From CAVQAH01 sp963784195 (lineage in GTDB: Bacteria; Acidobacteriota; Vicinamibacteria; Vicinamibacterales; 2-12-FULL-66-21): a DNA stretch of 64,000 nucleotides. How positions within the stretch are numbered: the first letter of the stretch is position 1; each line of letters opens with the position of its first letter. The notes under the pieces were generated by a model. That model had not been told where the DNA came from. It did no database searches and saw nothing but the letters and a program-made list of their open reading frames with translations. Positions 30,638 through 39,823 of the stretch are shown here, piece by piece. The position numbers and the translations under genes are program-made. The stretch covers positions 1-64,000 of the forward strand of contig CAWARA010000023.1 in assembly GCA_963784195.1 (NCBI GenBank), given 5' to 3'.

Positions 30638-32832
30638 CGTTGGGATCCTGGAGACTGCGAGCCTGCCGGAAGCCGCGTAAGGTCGGCCAGCATCCGGCGT
30701 GCGGGTTCGTGCGTGGGATTCTGACGGACGACGGTCTCGAGTTGCTGCCGCGCGGCTGCGACCTGCCCCTTCCTCCACAGTACGACAGCCAGATCGTAAC
30801 GTGACGCCGAATCGTCAGGACGGAGGCGGACGGCCTCGCGGAGCTGGGTTTCCGCTTCGTCCACACGGCCGAGACGCGCCAGCGAGTTGCCCAGGTCAGC
30901 CCGCGCTTCGGGGAGCGCCGGGTTCAACCGGACGGCTTTCTCGTATTCGAGGGTGGCCGCTTCCAGCTTGCCGGCGGCGTCGAGTGCTTCACCCAGGCCG
31001 GTTCGCGACCGGGCATCAGCGGGATCCAGGCGAATGGCTGTTTCGAACTGTTGAATGGCCTCCGCCGTCCGCCCCTCGATCGCGAGCGCGGAACCAAGGT
31101 GCCGGCGCGCGACGACATCGTTCGGCTGCAGCTCGGTCATTCTGGCGAGGTGCTCGATCGCTTCAGACGTCCTGCCCTGTTTGGCGAGCGTGACGCCGAG
31201 GTAGCTCCGAGCTTCCGGCAGATCCGGCGCTGCCGCGACGGCAGCGCGCAGGTGCGTTTCGGCCTCCGCGACTTGTCCCTGCTCGGCGAGCGCGCCGCCG
31301 AGATTGGCCAGCGTGATCGCATCGGTGGGATTGACCCGAAGGGCCTGGCGATAGTGCGCGATCGCCTCGTCCAGCCTGCCGGCCGGGACCAGAATCGCCC
31401 CGATCCCCGTGTGTGCTTCCACCGAGTCGGGATTGATGCGCAGCGCCGCCTCGTAGTGCGAAAAGGCCTCCTCCGATTTTCCAGCCGCCACCAACGCATG
31501 GGCGAGATTGTTGTGCGCGCGGTAGTTGTCGTGTGTCACTTGCAGCGTGTGCTCCCAGAGGTCGACGCTGTTTGCCCAAACGGCAACCTGCTGGCGCGCG
31601 AGAACCATGCTCACCACCGTGGCGGCCGTTGCAGCCGCCGTGAGCATATGTCGCCTCGCCGGTGCACGTTGCAGCAAGTCTGGGAGTCCCCATACGATCG
31701 CGATGAACAGACCTATGAGAGGCAGATAGGTATACCTGTCTGCCATTGGCTGGCTTCCCACCTGGATCAGCCCGATGACCGGCACGAGCATGCCGAGATA
31801 CCACAACCATCCAACCGTGGCATAGGCGTATCGCGTTGGTGCGCGAAGCGCCAGCACGGTCAGTCCAATCAACGTCAGGGCGGCAACGGCGACCTGGAGG
31901 ACGGACTCACCCGGCGCATATGGATACAAGGGAGCCAGGTTGACCGGGTAGATCATCTGACCGATGTAGCTCAAATAGGCGAGGATGGCGTTGGCGAGCC
32001 GGCGTCCTGCGGGCAGCGTTTCGAACGTGCGCACCGCGCCCGCACTTTCCTGGGCGAGATAGGTCACGGCCGCTGACACAAGCGCACAGACGAACAGCGG
32101 GACCTTTTCCAGGACGAGCGCCCGGAACTCCCGCGGTCGTGCGAGCGGCCACACGTCCAGTAGCAACAGCACGAATGGCAACGTCACGAGCATCGGCTTG
32201 CTCGCGAGTCCCAGCACGAAAAACAGGGCGACCAGTCCATAGCGGGCGCGGGAGCCGGTGTCGACGTACCTGACGTACGCCCATAAGGTCAGCATCGCGA
32301 AGAACCCGCTGAGGACGTCTTTGCGCTCGGCAACCCACGCGACGGACTCCACGTGCAGCGGATGCACGCCGAACAGTCCGGCGACCACGGCGCTGCGCAG
32401 AGGCTGCGCCGTCATTCGGCTGAGGAGGCCGAATAACAGGAGCGTGTTGAGCAGGTGAAGGACGACGCTCGTCGCGTGATGGCCGCGGGGGGTCACGCCA
32501 TACAGCTGGACATCGGTCATGTGGGAGAGCCACGTCACCGGATGCCAGTTGCCGGCGTAGGTCGCCGTCGCTGCCCAGACAATCCCGTTCCACGTCAGCC
32601 CTGAACGGACGTGCGGGTTGTCCAGCACGTACTGCGGGTCGTCGAAGTTGACGAAGCCGAGCGTCAACGCAGGCGCATAGACGATCAGAACGGCTACGAG
32701 GAGCCCAGCAATCAGCGCCCAACGCGACAAGCCCGAGTGGGGGTGGGAATGGCCGGCGGCGGCCACCAGGCTTGCGCTTCCCTTGCCCTGGCGCCGGGTC
32801 CGCTCCGCCGCTCGATTCGCCGTTTTAGGCAT
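30634..32832 (-). CDS. Polytopic membrane protein with C-terminal TPR repeats (TMTC-like)
   Basis: A 732-residue protein. The N-terminal 420 residues form about ten membrane helices, with a first-loop motif FVNFDDPQYVLDNPHV and WHPVTWLSHMTD, as in TMTC-like O-mannosyltransferases. The C-terminal 300 residues hold about eight TPR units (YEAALRINPDSVEAH, YRQALRVNPTDAIT, FETAIRLDPADARS). A mannosyltransferase-like role is inferred from architecture. It is coupled to the following GT2 gene, which may make its lipid-linked donor. The N-terminus is Lys/Arg rich and cytoplasmic. Confidence 0.82.
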   Translation of the reverse strand: MPKTANRAAERTRRQGKGSASLVAAAGHSHPHSGLSRWALIAGLLVAVLIVYAPALTLGFVNFDDPQYVLDNPHVRSGLTWNGIVWAATATYAGNWHPVTWLSHMTDVQLYGVTPRGHHATSVVLHLLNTLLLFGLLSRMTAQPLRSAVVAGLFGVHPLHVESVAWVAERKDVLSGFFAMLTLWAYVRYVDTGSRARYGLVALFFVLGLASKPMLVTLPFVLLLLDVWPLARPREFRALVLEKVPLFVCALVSAAVTYLAQESAGAVRTFETLPAGRRLANAILAYLSYIGQMIYPVNLAPLYPYAPGESVLQVAVAALTLIGLTVLALRAPTRYAYATVGWLWYLGMLVPVIGLIQVGSQPMADRYTYLPLIGLFIAIVWGLPDLLQRAPARRHMLTAAATAATVVSMVLARQQVAVWANSVDLWEHTLQVTHDNYRAHNNLAHALVAAGKSEEAFSHYEAALRINPDSVEAHTGIGAILVPAGRLDEAIAHYRQALRVNPTDAITLANLGGALAEQGQVAEAETHLRAAVAAAPDLPEARSYLGVTLAKQGRTSEAIEHLARMTELQPNDVVARRHLGSALAIEGRTAEAIQQFETAIRLDPADARSRTGLGEALDAAGKLEAATLEYEKAVRLNPALPEARADLGNSLARLGRVDEAETQLREAVRLRPDDSASRYDLAVVLWRKGQVAAARQQLETVVRQNPTHEPARRMLADLTRLPAGSQSPGSQR

Positions 32833-32903
32833 TTCTGCTGATCATGACGGCGGTTCCACCCTGCCGTCTTTCCCGGAGTTCGCAATCCGGCGAAGCGCCC
32901 ACA

Positions 32904-32932
32904 TTTATCGCCAAACGGTTGGGTAGTGTCAA
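32904..32932 (-). promoter_or_regulatory. Promoter of the TPR-GT2 operon
   Basis: On the minus strand TTGACA (32927-32932), a 17-base spacer and GATAAA (32904-32909), about 70 bases upstream of the TPR gene start. Confidence 0.55.
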
Positions 32933-33078
32933 TCCGGAGGCGATCGAAGTCAGCTGTGAGGAGAGGCCGCACTGACTTACGCTCGCTGGGCGCTCTGCGG
33001 CACGAACTTGGCCGGGGGGGGACGCGCGGAGCGCGGAGGTCCGCCACGAACGGTGATCAGAGCAGTGATTGGGCGAGC

Positions 33079-33829
33079 CTACTGGGAGGTGTACCCGCCG
33101 TCAGCGCTCACCAGGGCTCCCGTCATGTACGCACACTCGTCCGACAAGAGGAACAGCACGGCACGCCCGATCTCCTCGGGTGTTCCCAGTCGCTGAATCG
33201 GCTGGGCCGTCCGCAGCATCTCGTTGATCGTGTCGATTGACAGGCCGCTTACCTGATGGAATCGCTCGACGGTCGGCCCGACCATCGGCGTATCGATCGT
33301 GCCCGGGCAGATGCAGTTCACCCTGACGTTGTACTTGGCGTAGTCGATTGCCTGTACTCTTGGTGAGCTGACCCACGGCCGCCTTGCTCATCCCGTACGC
33401 GGCACTGCTGCCTTTCCCGATGAAGACCTGGTCCGATCCCATGAGGACCACATTGCCGTAGCGCTGTTTCCTCATGACCGGAAGCACTTCCTTCAGGACG
33501 TAGAAGGGTCCTTTTGCATTGATGGACAGGACGCGTTCGAACTCGTCGATGCTGGTGTCCTCGATGTTCGCAAACAGATGCACGCCGGCGGCGACGAACA
33601 ACAGGTCGATCCTGCCCTCGCGCTCTATCACGTTCCGAACACAGCGCTGAACCTGGCTGTAGTCGCGAACATCACATTGTTGGAATGCACCATCCGCGGT
33701 TTCCTTGACGTCGAGTACGTGCGTTCTGCACTCCTCCGCACGCAGCAACCGCACCACGGCATTCCCCATCCCTGACGCCCCTCCGACGATCAGGGCCACC
33801 TTGTCCTTGAATCGGGGTATCGAGGCCAT
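33079..33829 (-). CDS. Short-chain dehydrogenase/reductase (one frameshift)
   Basis: A classical SDR of about 250 residues. From 33829: the cofactor loop VGGASGMGNAVV, then the NNAG-equivalent FVAAGVHLF, a catalytic Tyr-x3-Lys in AAYGMSKAAV. Near 33350 an extra base shifts the frame; afterwards RVNCICPGTIDTPMV and the C-terminal ECAYMTGALVSADGGYTSQ complete the fold. All catalytic residues are present, so the indel may be a sequencing error. Substrate unknown. It is the last gene on this side before the tRNA-Pro island. Confidence 0.85.
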
Positions 33830-33921
33830 TGGCCTCAGCTTAGATCGGTTCGGCGCGGGGCGTCACCGGTATCCACATATCGTTTTCCGACGAGTTTGGG
33901 TTGGCTGTTGGGGATTGAGAT

Positions 33922-33964
33922 TGGTCGGGACGGCGGGATTCGAACCCACGCCCCATGGCCCCAG
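33922..33964 (-). repeat. Displaced tRNA-Pro 3' end (remnant attachment site)
   Basis: Read on the minus strand it holds an anticodon-loop remnant with GGGG, a T arm (GTGGG-TTCGAAT-CCCGC), acceptor strand CGTCCCG, discriminator A and CCA. No 5' half is present. The acceptor differs from the intact tRNA-Pro at 42802 (CATCCCG), so it comes from another version of the gene. It probably marks an older integration boundary. Confidence 0.7.
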
Positions 33965-34083
33965 AGTCATTCGAGAGTCACGCTCTCTTGCCGCAGTCGT
34001 CTCTGTCGTAGGAATATTCACCCTTTACGGTCCGTTCCGCCTGCTCACCCGATGGTGGGGTTCAGGATCCGTGCCGACGATCT

Positions 34084-35671
34084 ATGAGAACTCCACTCGA
34101 TCGCCTTTGTCAGATTCCCGAACGATGGCTTTCGCGCGCCGCGGGACACAGGGCCCTCTGCATCTGCATCATCGGAGGACTGGCGTTCGCGGGGAGCGCC
34201 TTGGCCGCGTGGAGTACTCACATTCCGGAGCCAGTCGCGCACGACGAGTTCAGTTATCTCCTGGCAGCCGATACCTTCGCGCACGGTCGCCTGACCAACC
34301 CGACGCATCCGATGTGGATCCATTTCGAGAGCATGCACATCATTGAGCGTCCGACGTACGCGTCGAAGTATCCGCCTGCGCAGGGTTTGGTTCTTGCCAT
34401 CGGCCAGGTGGTTGGCGGACATCCGGTCGTCGGTGTGTGGCTCAGTGCGGCGGTCGCATGTGCTGCTATATATTGGATGCTGCTCGCCTGGGTGCCGCCG
34501 CCATGGGCTTTACTCGGCGGGTTCATTGTTCTCGCGCGGATCGGCATTCCAAGCTATTGGAGCCAAGGCTACTGGGGCGGGTGGGCCGCCGCGCTCGGCG
34601 GCGCGCTCCTCTTCGGCGCCCTGCGACGCCTTCTCCGACGCCCACGAGTCAGAGATTCACTCTTGATGGGGATCGGGTTATCTGTACTTGCCAACAGTCG
34701 GCCCTACGAGGGACTCGTCCTCAGCCTTCCAGCCCTGGCTCTGCTGGGCGCGTGCCTGCTTCGCGAGCGCGATTCGCTGAAGCGGATGGCGCTCGTTCGC
34801 ACCCTGGTGCCGGCGGGCGTCCTGGTCGCGTGCACCGTCGCGGTAATGGCCTTTTACAACTGGCGCGTAACGGGACGAGCGTTCGAACTCCCGTACTACG
34901 TACACGAGAAAACTGTACGCAATGAAGCCTTTTTTCCTCTGGCAGCAGCCCAGACCGATGCCCGAGTACACGCACGAGGTCATGCGAGCCTTTCAGATGA
35001 AAGAGCTTGAATACTACAAGTATCAACACACTCTTCCAGGATTTCTGCATGAGCTCCGCCGCAAGGGGAAGGAGCTGTTCAATTTCTATCTCGGACGGCC
35101 GCCGGCGGTTCTCCTGCTGGCACTCCCGTGGGTCCTGAGGAGCCGGTGGATGCGTTTCGTCGCGCTCGCGTGCGCGATCCTTGGAATTGGACTGCTCCTC
35201 GAGACGCACATGTTTGCTCACTACGCCGCACCCGCTACGGGGCTTGTTTTCCTGTTGCTCGTCCAGTCACTCCGCCACGTGCGGCTCTTTCGATGGCGCG
35301 ACGTTCCGGTCGGGCGCGTCGTCGTCTGGGTATTCCTGCTGGCCTGCGTGTATCACCTGTGGAAGTCATTTACTCTGCCGATACGGGTCGAGCCAAGCTG
35401 GGCGCTTCGAAGAGGACAACTGCTGTCGCAGCTGCGCCAGGGCGGTGGGAGAAATCTCATCCTCGTCCGATACACCGCTCGCCATGAGCCCGATCATGAA
35501 TGGGTCTACAACGAGGCGGACATCGACGAGGCCCCTGTTGTGTGGGCCCGGGAGATGGATGTAATCCAGAATCGGGAGTTGTTCCGATACTTCGCCGACC
35601 GCCGTGTGTGGCTACTCGAAGCGGACGCGGACGATCCATCCCTGGTCCCCTACCCACAGTTCAGTCGCTAA
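34084..35671 (+). CDS. Polytopic membrane protein, GT39-like (one frameshift)
   Basis: From 34084 the protein shows a first membrane helix, then the acidic first-loop motif PVAHDEFSYLLAADTFAHGRL and YASKYPPAQGLVL, as in dolichyl-phosphate-mannose transferase-like proteins, with further helices. Near 34915 an extra base shifts the frame; it then continues EYTHEVMRAFQM, more helices and a soluble C-terminal domain (LILVRYTARHEPDHEWVYN, DIDEAPVVWAREMD). The joined protein would be about 528 residues. It lies directly inside the outer tRNA remnant at 33922. Composition is a little less GC-rich than the core genes. Confidence 0.75.
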
Positions 35672-35680
35672 CATCGGCCG

Positions 35681-35752
35681 ATGTTCACGGCCGCGATTGA
35701 GGCGACGGCCGAGGAATGGCAGCGCGCGATGCTCACCGAGGGCTGGAGCTGA
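35681..35752 (+). pseudogene. Tail fragment of the EW..AM..EGW family
   Basis: A 23-codon frame ending AEEWQRAMLTEGWS before a stop. It matches the C-terminal end of the 80-residue protein at 41308-41550 (DEWCSAMLREGWQ). The rest of the gene is absent, so this is probably a remnant. Confidence 0.5.
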
Positions 35753-35787
35753 CTCGCCGCGAGGACGCCTCCAAAAGGAGTTAACGG

Positions 35788-36142
35788 ATGACGATCGGGC
35801 GATCGGCGTTCCTCGCTGTTGCGGCCTTGACTGCGTTCTTGATGTCGATGCCAGCGTGGCAGTGGGTAGCGGGCTGGTCCGGCTCGGGCATCAAGGAAAC
35901 CGAGACGTTCTCTGTTCAGAGCGAATGGCGCATCACATGGGAAACCAAGAACGAGAAAAAGGAAGGCGCCGGAATATTCCAGATCTACGTCCATGACGAG
36001 AATGACAAACTCGTCAGCCTGGCTGCCAACAAGCAGGGTGTCGGTAAGGACACGTTGTACGTGCGCAGCGCAGGCAAGCACTACCTCAAGATCAATTCCG
36101 TGAAATGTGGACTGGACCGTGTTGGTTGAGGATCTTCGGTAA
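35788..36142 (+). CDS. Small exported protein (frameshift near the 3' end)
   Basis: About 118 residues: an N-terminal hydrophobic segment (SAFLAVAALTAFLMSMPAW), then a soluble beta-rich part (ETETFSVQSEWRITWETK, GAGIFQIYVHDEND, YVRSAGKHYLKINSV). Beyond 36100 an extra A seems to shift the frame; the repaired end reads NVDWTVLVEDLR, which continues the beta pattern, while the literal frame ends CGLDRVG at 36129. An AAAAGGAG site 7 bases before the ATG supports the start. Function unknown; the pattern resembles a periplasmic beta-sandwich. Confidence 0.65.
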
Positions 36143-36339
36143 AGCCTTCGAAAAACGCTCACAGGTCTGCTCGCTAACGCCGCCCTCACGCTCGTGCGAT
36201 CACGCGCACGAGCTCGATGAGCACGCGCGGCAGTTTGCAGTACGTGGCTGTCTCCATTACCTTGCAGTAGGCTCCGTCGCCAACCTTTCAATACTGGCTC
36301 AATCCCTGATACGGAATGCCGGAATGAACGCAGCAGCAG
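36143..36339. other. Spacer with a hairpin
   Basis: No gene. A 9-bp hairpin GCTCGTGCG...CGCACGAGC at 36190-36213 may end transcription of the exported-protein gene, although no T-run follows. Confidence 0.4.
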
Positions 36340-36533
36340 CTAGAGTCCCGGCGTCAGCTGCCTTGTGTCGCTAAAGCGGAAGAATCCGTGCTTGTAGCAG
36401 AAGACACGCGGACGTGGTCGGGACAGCCTCGTTCGTCAGATTCCGTCCGTTCGTTGTGGAAGCTCAGTGGCGTCCCACACCGCGGGCAATCTGGCGGAAT
36501 CGGCCTCGCGCGTGGCGATTGTGCCGTCTCCAT
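36340..36533 (-). CDS. Zinc-ribbon microprotein (one frameshift)
   Basis: Read from ATG 36533: METAQSPRARPIPPD then CPRCGTPLSFH, a spacer and GCPDHVRV. One base appears to be missing near 36396; the repaired frame continues FCYKHGFFRFSDTRQLTPGL and stops at 36340, giving about 64 residues. The CPxC plus C-x2-H and a further Cys-x2-His (CYKH) fit one or two small zinc sites. The same tail occurs again at 41121-41177. Function unknown. Confidence 0.5.
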
Positions 36534-37037
36534 GTTTGGGAAGAGCGGATCATAGGCTCAACCCTGACAGTAGATCCATCGGGGAAAGGCCCTAGGCCTA
36601 AAGGGTCACGCCCGTTAGCAGGCTAGCGCCGTGTTGCTATTACGGAGCGTCGCTAGCCCCTACTGCACGGGGGGAATCGGTCAAGCCTAGCGCCCGACAT
36701 CGATCACAAGTCTGGCAAAACTGGCCTGTTCCAGTCGACAAATCCGTCGCGCACCAGAAGTCACGGAAGACGTCACGAGAAACGCCAACATTTTGCGATC
36801 TCGTGCTGGCATATCGCATGCGTTGTATCAGCCAGAGTGCAACTGACGGATCAGGCTACCAATATCGTGTGGGCTTGAGGGCTCGACGTGATCGCCGTTC
36901 CCCCCGAGACGGTCGACACGTTGAGCCTTCGCTTCCGGTATGACATCCAGCAACGGCCTGAGCAAGCGGGCTAGAGACGGCACATTGGTGAATTGTTCGT
37001 TGGCTGGCGTTCGCCAAATTCTCGGTTGGGTGTTGGT
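36534..37037. other. Gene-poor stretch of the island
   Basis: About 500 bases with no supported gene on either strand. Open frames are short, without ribosome binding sites, and the base composition is visibly less GC-rich than the core. It may hold degraded DNA. Confidence 0.45.
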
Positions 37038-37217
37038 ATGAACAGCGATCCCTGCTACACGTGCCCGAACTGTGGTGCGACCGATGTTCGTGCCACCGTC
37101 CAGACTCTGACCGGGACGTACTGCCAATGTCCCAAGTGTCGCCACGTCTGGCACGTCAACGTCGAACCGCCGACACCGAAACGGAAATCTCCCGGACGAC
37201 GGAAAACGGATCGCTGA
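37038..37217 (+). CDS. Zinc-ribbon microprotein
   Basis: A 59-residue protein: two zinc knuckles, CPNCG at residues 9-13 and CPKC about 24 residues later, joined by a beta hairpin (RATVQTLTGTYCQ), ending with a basic tail (PKRKSPGRRKTDR). A TFIIS/MJ0042-like ribbon that may bind nucleic acid. ATG 37038 gives the compact form; an earlier start at 36993 would add an unrelated stretch. It resembles the protein at 40160-40333, with HVWHV and HVWTV after the second knuckle. Confidence 0.6.
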   Translation: MNSDPCYTCPNCGATDVRATVQTLTGTYCQCPKCRHVWHVNVEPPTPKRKSPGRRKTDR

Positions 37218-37255
37218 CGACGGGGCGCTTGCCCGGCCATAACTTGTGTCTGCCT

Positions 37256-37290
37256 AAAAAAACGGCCCGGCGAGTAGCCGAGCCGTTTAA
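37256..37290 (-). terminator. Terminator displaced from the tRNA-Pro locus
   Basis: On the minus strand AAACGGCTCGGC, a 5-base loop and GCCGGGCCGTTT are followed by TTTT (AAAAAAA on the plus strand at 37256-37262). It lies about 13 bases beyond the CCA of the tRNA-Pro remnant at 37303, in its reading direction, so it looks like the original terminator of that tRNA gene. It may also end the zinc-ribbon gene on the plus strand. Confidence 0.7.
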
Positions 37291-37302
37291 TCCCGTAAAC
37301 AT

Positions 37303-37346
37303 TGGTCGGGATGCCGGGATTCGAACCCGGGACCCCTGACCCCCAG
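37303..37346 (-). repeat. Displaced tRNA-Pro 3' end (attL-like)
   Basis: It matches the 3' part of the intact tRNA-Pro at 42802-42846 base for base apart from one missing C: CCA, discriminator, acceptor, whole T arm and the anticodon loop with GGG. The 5' half is missing. This direct repeat in the same orientation is what an integrase leaves when it recombines within the anticodon region of a tRNA. Confidence 0.85.
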
Positions 37347-37465
37347 ACTATTTCCGAGCCCTGCCGGTTAGTGAACGATCGGGTGTTGTTGAGCATTTTC
37401 GGTCGTCCCGGTGTCCGATTGGATCGGTTGAGATCCGTTTGTGACGCCGGTTGTGTCACTGAATG

Positions 37466-37711
37466 TCACACGGACCTGCTAGTGAATCTCGGTATAAGAG
37501 CGCAGAAGCCACCGACTAGAACCACGATCAGGATAACCGCCACACACCACCAAAAGGCCGCCGCTTTAGCGCCAGGCGTTTCTGTCGGGCGGGGCTGCCG
37601 CGGGATAACTTCTGGTGCGGCGCCAGCCCCGGTCTTCCAGTCACGTCCGCAATGGGGGCACACCAGTGCGGAGAGTTCCATTTCCTTCGTGCAATAGGGA
37701 CACAGCTTCAT
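37466..37711 (-). CDS. Zinc-ribbon protein with one membrane helix
   Basis: An 81-residue protein: N-terminal zinc ribbon with CPYC and CPHC (residues 4-7 and 18-21), a Pro-rich linker (PRQPRPTETPG) and a C-terminal helix (FWWCVAVILIVVLVGGFCAL). It would sit in the inner membrane with the ribbon in the cytoplasm. It is 8 bases downstream of the integrase in the same direction. This layout is common in bacterial small proteins of unknown role. Confidence 0.7.
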   Translation of the reverse strand: MKLCPYCTKEMELSALVCPHCGRDWKTGAGAAPEVIPRQPRPTETPGAKAAAFWWCVAVILIVVLVGGFCALIPRFTSRSV

Positions 37712-37719
37712 GTGAGTGA

Positions 37720-38420
37720 TCAGTGAATCGTCGTTGATGCTGTGACTGGCGCGTCTTGCTGATTCCCGGCGGTGGCTGCGATGCCAGATTCTACATCCTG
37801 CGACTTAGCCGTGCGCCCGATCCGCTCTTCGAACATTCGCATGTCCTGCTCATCGCCGCCGAGACTCGCGCCGAGATACGTGCTCGTCTGGCTGATATTC
37901 GCGTGGCCGAGCCATCGCTGAATCGTCGCCAGCGGAATGCCGGCGTCCATCCAACGTGAGCCCGCCTCCCGCCGCAGATCGTGAAAGTGCAGCCCGTCGA
38001 TCTTCGCCCGCTGGCAGGTCAGTCGCCATGCGGTCTTGATCGAGTGCCGACGACGGCCGATCTCATCACCGAACACGAACCCCTCGGACGGGATCGGCTC
38101 CCCTGCCGGATCGAGGCGCCGTCGTGTGAGCACCGCCGCAAGCACCGTGGACATGGGGATCCGTCGATCGCGCTTCGCTTTCGTCTTGCCAGCCGGTAGG
38201 AAGATCTCCGCGCGTGGCGAGAATCGGACCTGATGCCATTGCAGGCTAAGCAGCTCCCCTTTCCGACAGCCGGTCTCGAGTGCCGCCGTAATCAGGTTCG
38301 CAAGCCCACCAGCGCCCGCCTGGAGCCGTTCCGTTCGTCACCCTGTAGACGGTCGGCTCCGTGGTTCTTCTCGCGCCAGACGGACCGCAGACACGTCTCC
38401 GACGCGGAATGGTGAACGTG
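37720..38420 (-). CDS. int: Tyrosine-type integrase, catalytic domain (5' part disrupted)
   Basis: A phage/island-type tyrosine recombinase. The catalytic domain has the first Arg in ALETGCRKGELLSLQW, the beta-hairpin Lys in AGKTKAKRDRRIP, HDLRREAGSRW (His-x2-Arg), WLGHANISQTSTYLG (second His/Gly and catalytic Tyr). So the full R-K-H-R-H-Y set is present. The uninterrupted frame runs from about 38337 to 37720. Upstream, two single-base shifts separate GDE-RLQAG and EEPRSR-RLQGDE from an SPFRVGDVSAVRLAREEP stretch; before about 38420 I cannot recognise the N-terminal DNA-binding domain. It lies just inside the displaced tRNA end at 37303. Confidence 0.8.
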
Positions 38421-38912
38421 GCAGCAACGCGAGCGTGCGCATAGTCGTGAACCGCCGTTTGTTCGAATCACACTTGCTGAAGGTCATGGCGACGGCAGCA
38501 GCGTCAGGCCGGGGCGCCGATGACTTGATGGCGATCATGGGTGGCAGCGACACGCCAGCGGCACCGCTCACCGAGGCGGATGATCCGGTGCTGCCGACCA
38601 AGTACATGACGCACTGAGATGATCTCCTGGCACTTCCCTGGAACATGCGCGCCACGATTGGCGAGCACATGATTTATCGCACTCTGCGCGCGGATGGGTC
38701 GTCGCATGGAAAATGGGCTGGGTGCAGGGTGGCCCCACCGAAACGTGGTGCTTGGCCTTTAGCGATCAGCAGGCTCTTTTTCAACTGAATATCGCGAGCC
38801 TACTGTTCGCGGACGTTGTCCGTTGAGCTGTGCGCTTTTGACACACGTAGATCGAACGAACGCCGCTCGGTTACGATGTACAGCAGCCACACGCTCCCGC
38901 CTCGCCCGCGCC
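38421..38912. other. Region upstream of the integrase without supported genes
   Basis: About 490 bases that may hold the decayed 5' end of the integrase on the minus strand. Short open frames on both strands have no recognisable content. Confidence 0.4.
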
Positions 38913-38953
38913 GTGTGGTCAGCGGCGTGTCGGTCATCGCAGGGCCGACATGC
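38913..38953. repeat. Direct repeat A, copy 1
   Basis: About 40 bases beginning GTGTGGTCAGCGGCGTGTCGG and ending in a CATGC. A near-copy lies at 39300-39339 in the same orientation. Confidence 0.75.
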
Positions 38954-39012
38954 TGCGTCGCTTTAGCAAACGCACGTGTGAAGGTGATCGGCCAGTGTCC
39001 ATCTCACAACGA

Positions 39013-39228
39013 GAGCATTGGAACGGTCCACCAGAGCAGATCCGCGAACTATCACCCTCACGAGGGTGACCGCGTCCGCGCCGTCTGTTCGCTCTGGACG
39101 CATCGCTCGGCTGGGAGATCCGTGTGCTCGTGAACGACACGTTCATACGAAGTCAGGTCGTCCTCGATCCCGCCGACATCCAGAGGATCGCAAACGAGTG
39201 GCGAGACGCGATGATCCGAGAGGGGTGG
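39013..39228 (+). pseudogene. Broken copy of the EW..AM..EGW family
   Basis: The reading EHWNGPPEQIREL, VCSLWTH and then LGWEIRVLVNDTFIRSQVV ... IANEWRDAMIREGW matches the whole length of the intact 80-residue protein at 41308-41550, but it is spread over three frames with two frame breaks (near 39062 and 39097). It is a decayed copy, or one with assembly indels. Confidence 0.6.
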
Positions 39229-39299
39229 GGACACGTTGACGGCCCAAGCACCGATCAACGGCCTTATGACATCCACACCCGTCATCCACCGCAGAGCGT

Positions 39300-39339
39300 G
39301 TGTGGTCAGCGGCGTGTCGGTATCGTAGGGCCGGCATGC
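39300..39339. repeat. Direct repeat A, copy 2
   Basis: Second copy of the repeat at 38913-38953, with a few substitutions and one short gap. Together the copies bracket the broken EW..AM..EGW gene. Confidence 0.75.
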
Positions 39340-39387
39340 CGACGCGAATGGCCGGAAAACAAAGGGTTGCGGCCATCTCCTCAGGAT

Positions 39388-39446
39388 GTTCTGGCGGCCG
39401 TCAGATTTGTCGCTAACGATTGGTCGGATTTGCCAGATCTGTGATC
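39388..39446. repeat. Direct repeat B, copy 1
   Basis: 59 bases matching 41051-41109 at 54 of 59 positions. Both copies share CAGATTTGTCGC and GATTGGTCGGATTTGCCAG. The copies do not coincide with a recognisable gene. Confidence 0.8.
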
Positions 39447-39520
39447 ACGCGAACGCGCTAACGGGTGCCAGTGGGTGCCGGTGGGTTGGTCAGCAGGTCG
39501 CGCAACTGATCATAGAAAAG

Positions 39521-39823
39521 CTATTCGCGCTCTTGCCACATGGTGCAACTTGCGCCGCATACCTGATGACCGCTCAACCGGCCAAGATCGAACAAGGCAG
39601 CGGCGCATGCATGCTCGAAGGTATCTTCAATGTACAAGCCCGCAGCGGCGTTTTCGGTCGCGCGGCAGGCCCATGCTGTAAACGTCCCGTCGTCATGTTG
39701 CGTGACCCACGCCTCCCAGCCGTTATCGTGGGTGGAGACCCACAACCGGATCGGCTCTGTGTGCTGGTGGTGGTGGTGGTCGGTCACGTCCACCCTTTGT
39801 CGATCATCCCATTGGGCGAACAA
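39521..39823 (-). CDS. Hypothetical small protein
   Basis: A 100-residue soluble, acidic protein with a His-rich start (DHHHHQHTEP) and a core that looks like real coding sequence (GWEAWVTQHDDGTFTAWAC, EHACAAALFDLGRLSGH). The stop at 39521 is followed in frame by about 20 sense codons (LFYDQLRDLLTNPPAP) before another stop, so the original protein may have been longer. Not recognised. It overlaps the next gene upstream by 20 bases. Confidence 0.45.
   Translation of the reverse strand: MFAQWDDRQRVDVTDHHHHQHTEPIRLWVSTHDNGWEAWVTQHDDGTFTAWACRATENAAAGLYIEDTFEHACAAALFDLGRLSGHQVCGASCTMWQERE

Noticed and set aside
30924..32076. Plus-strand frames over the TPR gene
   Set aside because: Antisense shadows of TPR repeats; their apparent periodicity comes from the repeats on the other strand.
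36414..36626. Plus-strand frame of 70 codons
   Set aside because: It lies antisense to the zinc-ribbon frame at 36340-36533 and has no ribosome site or domain.
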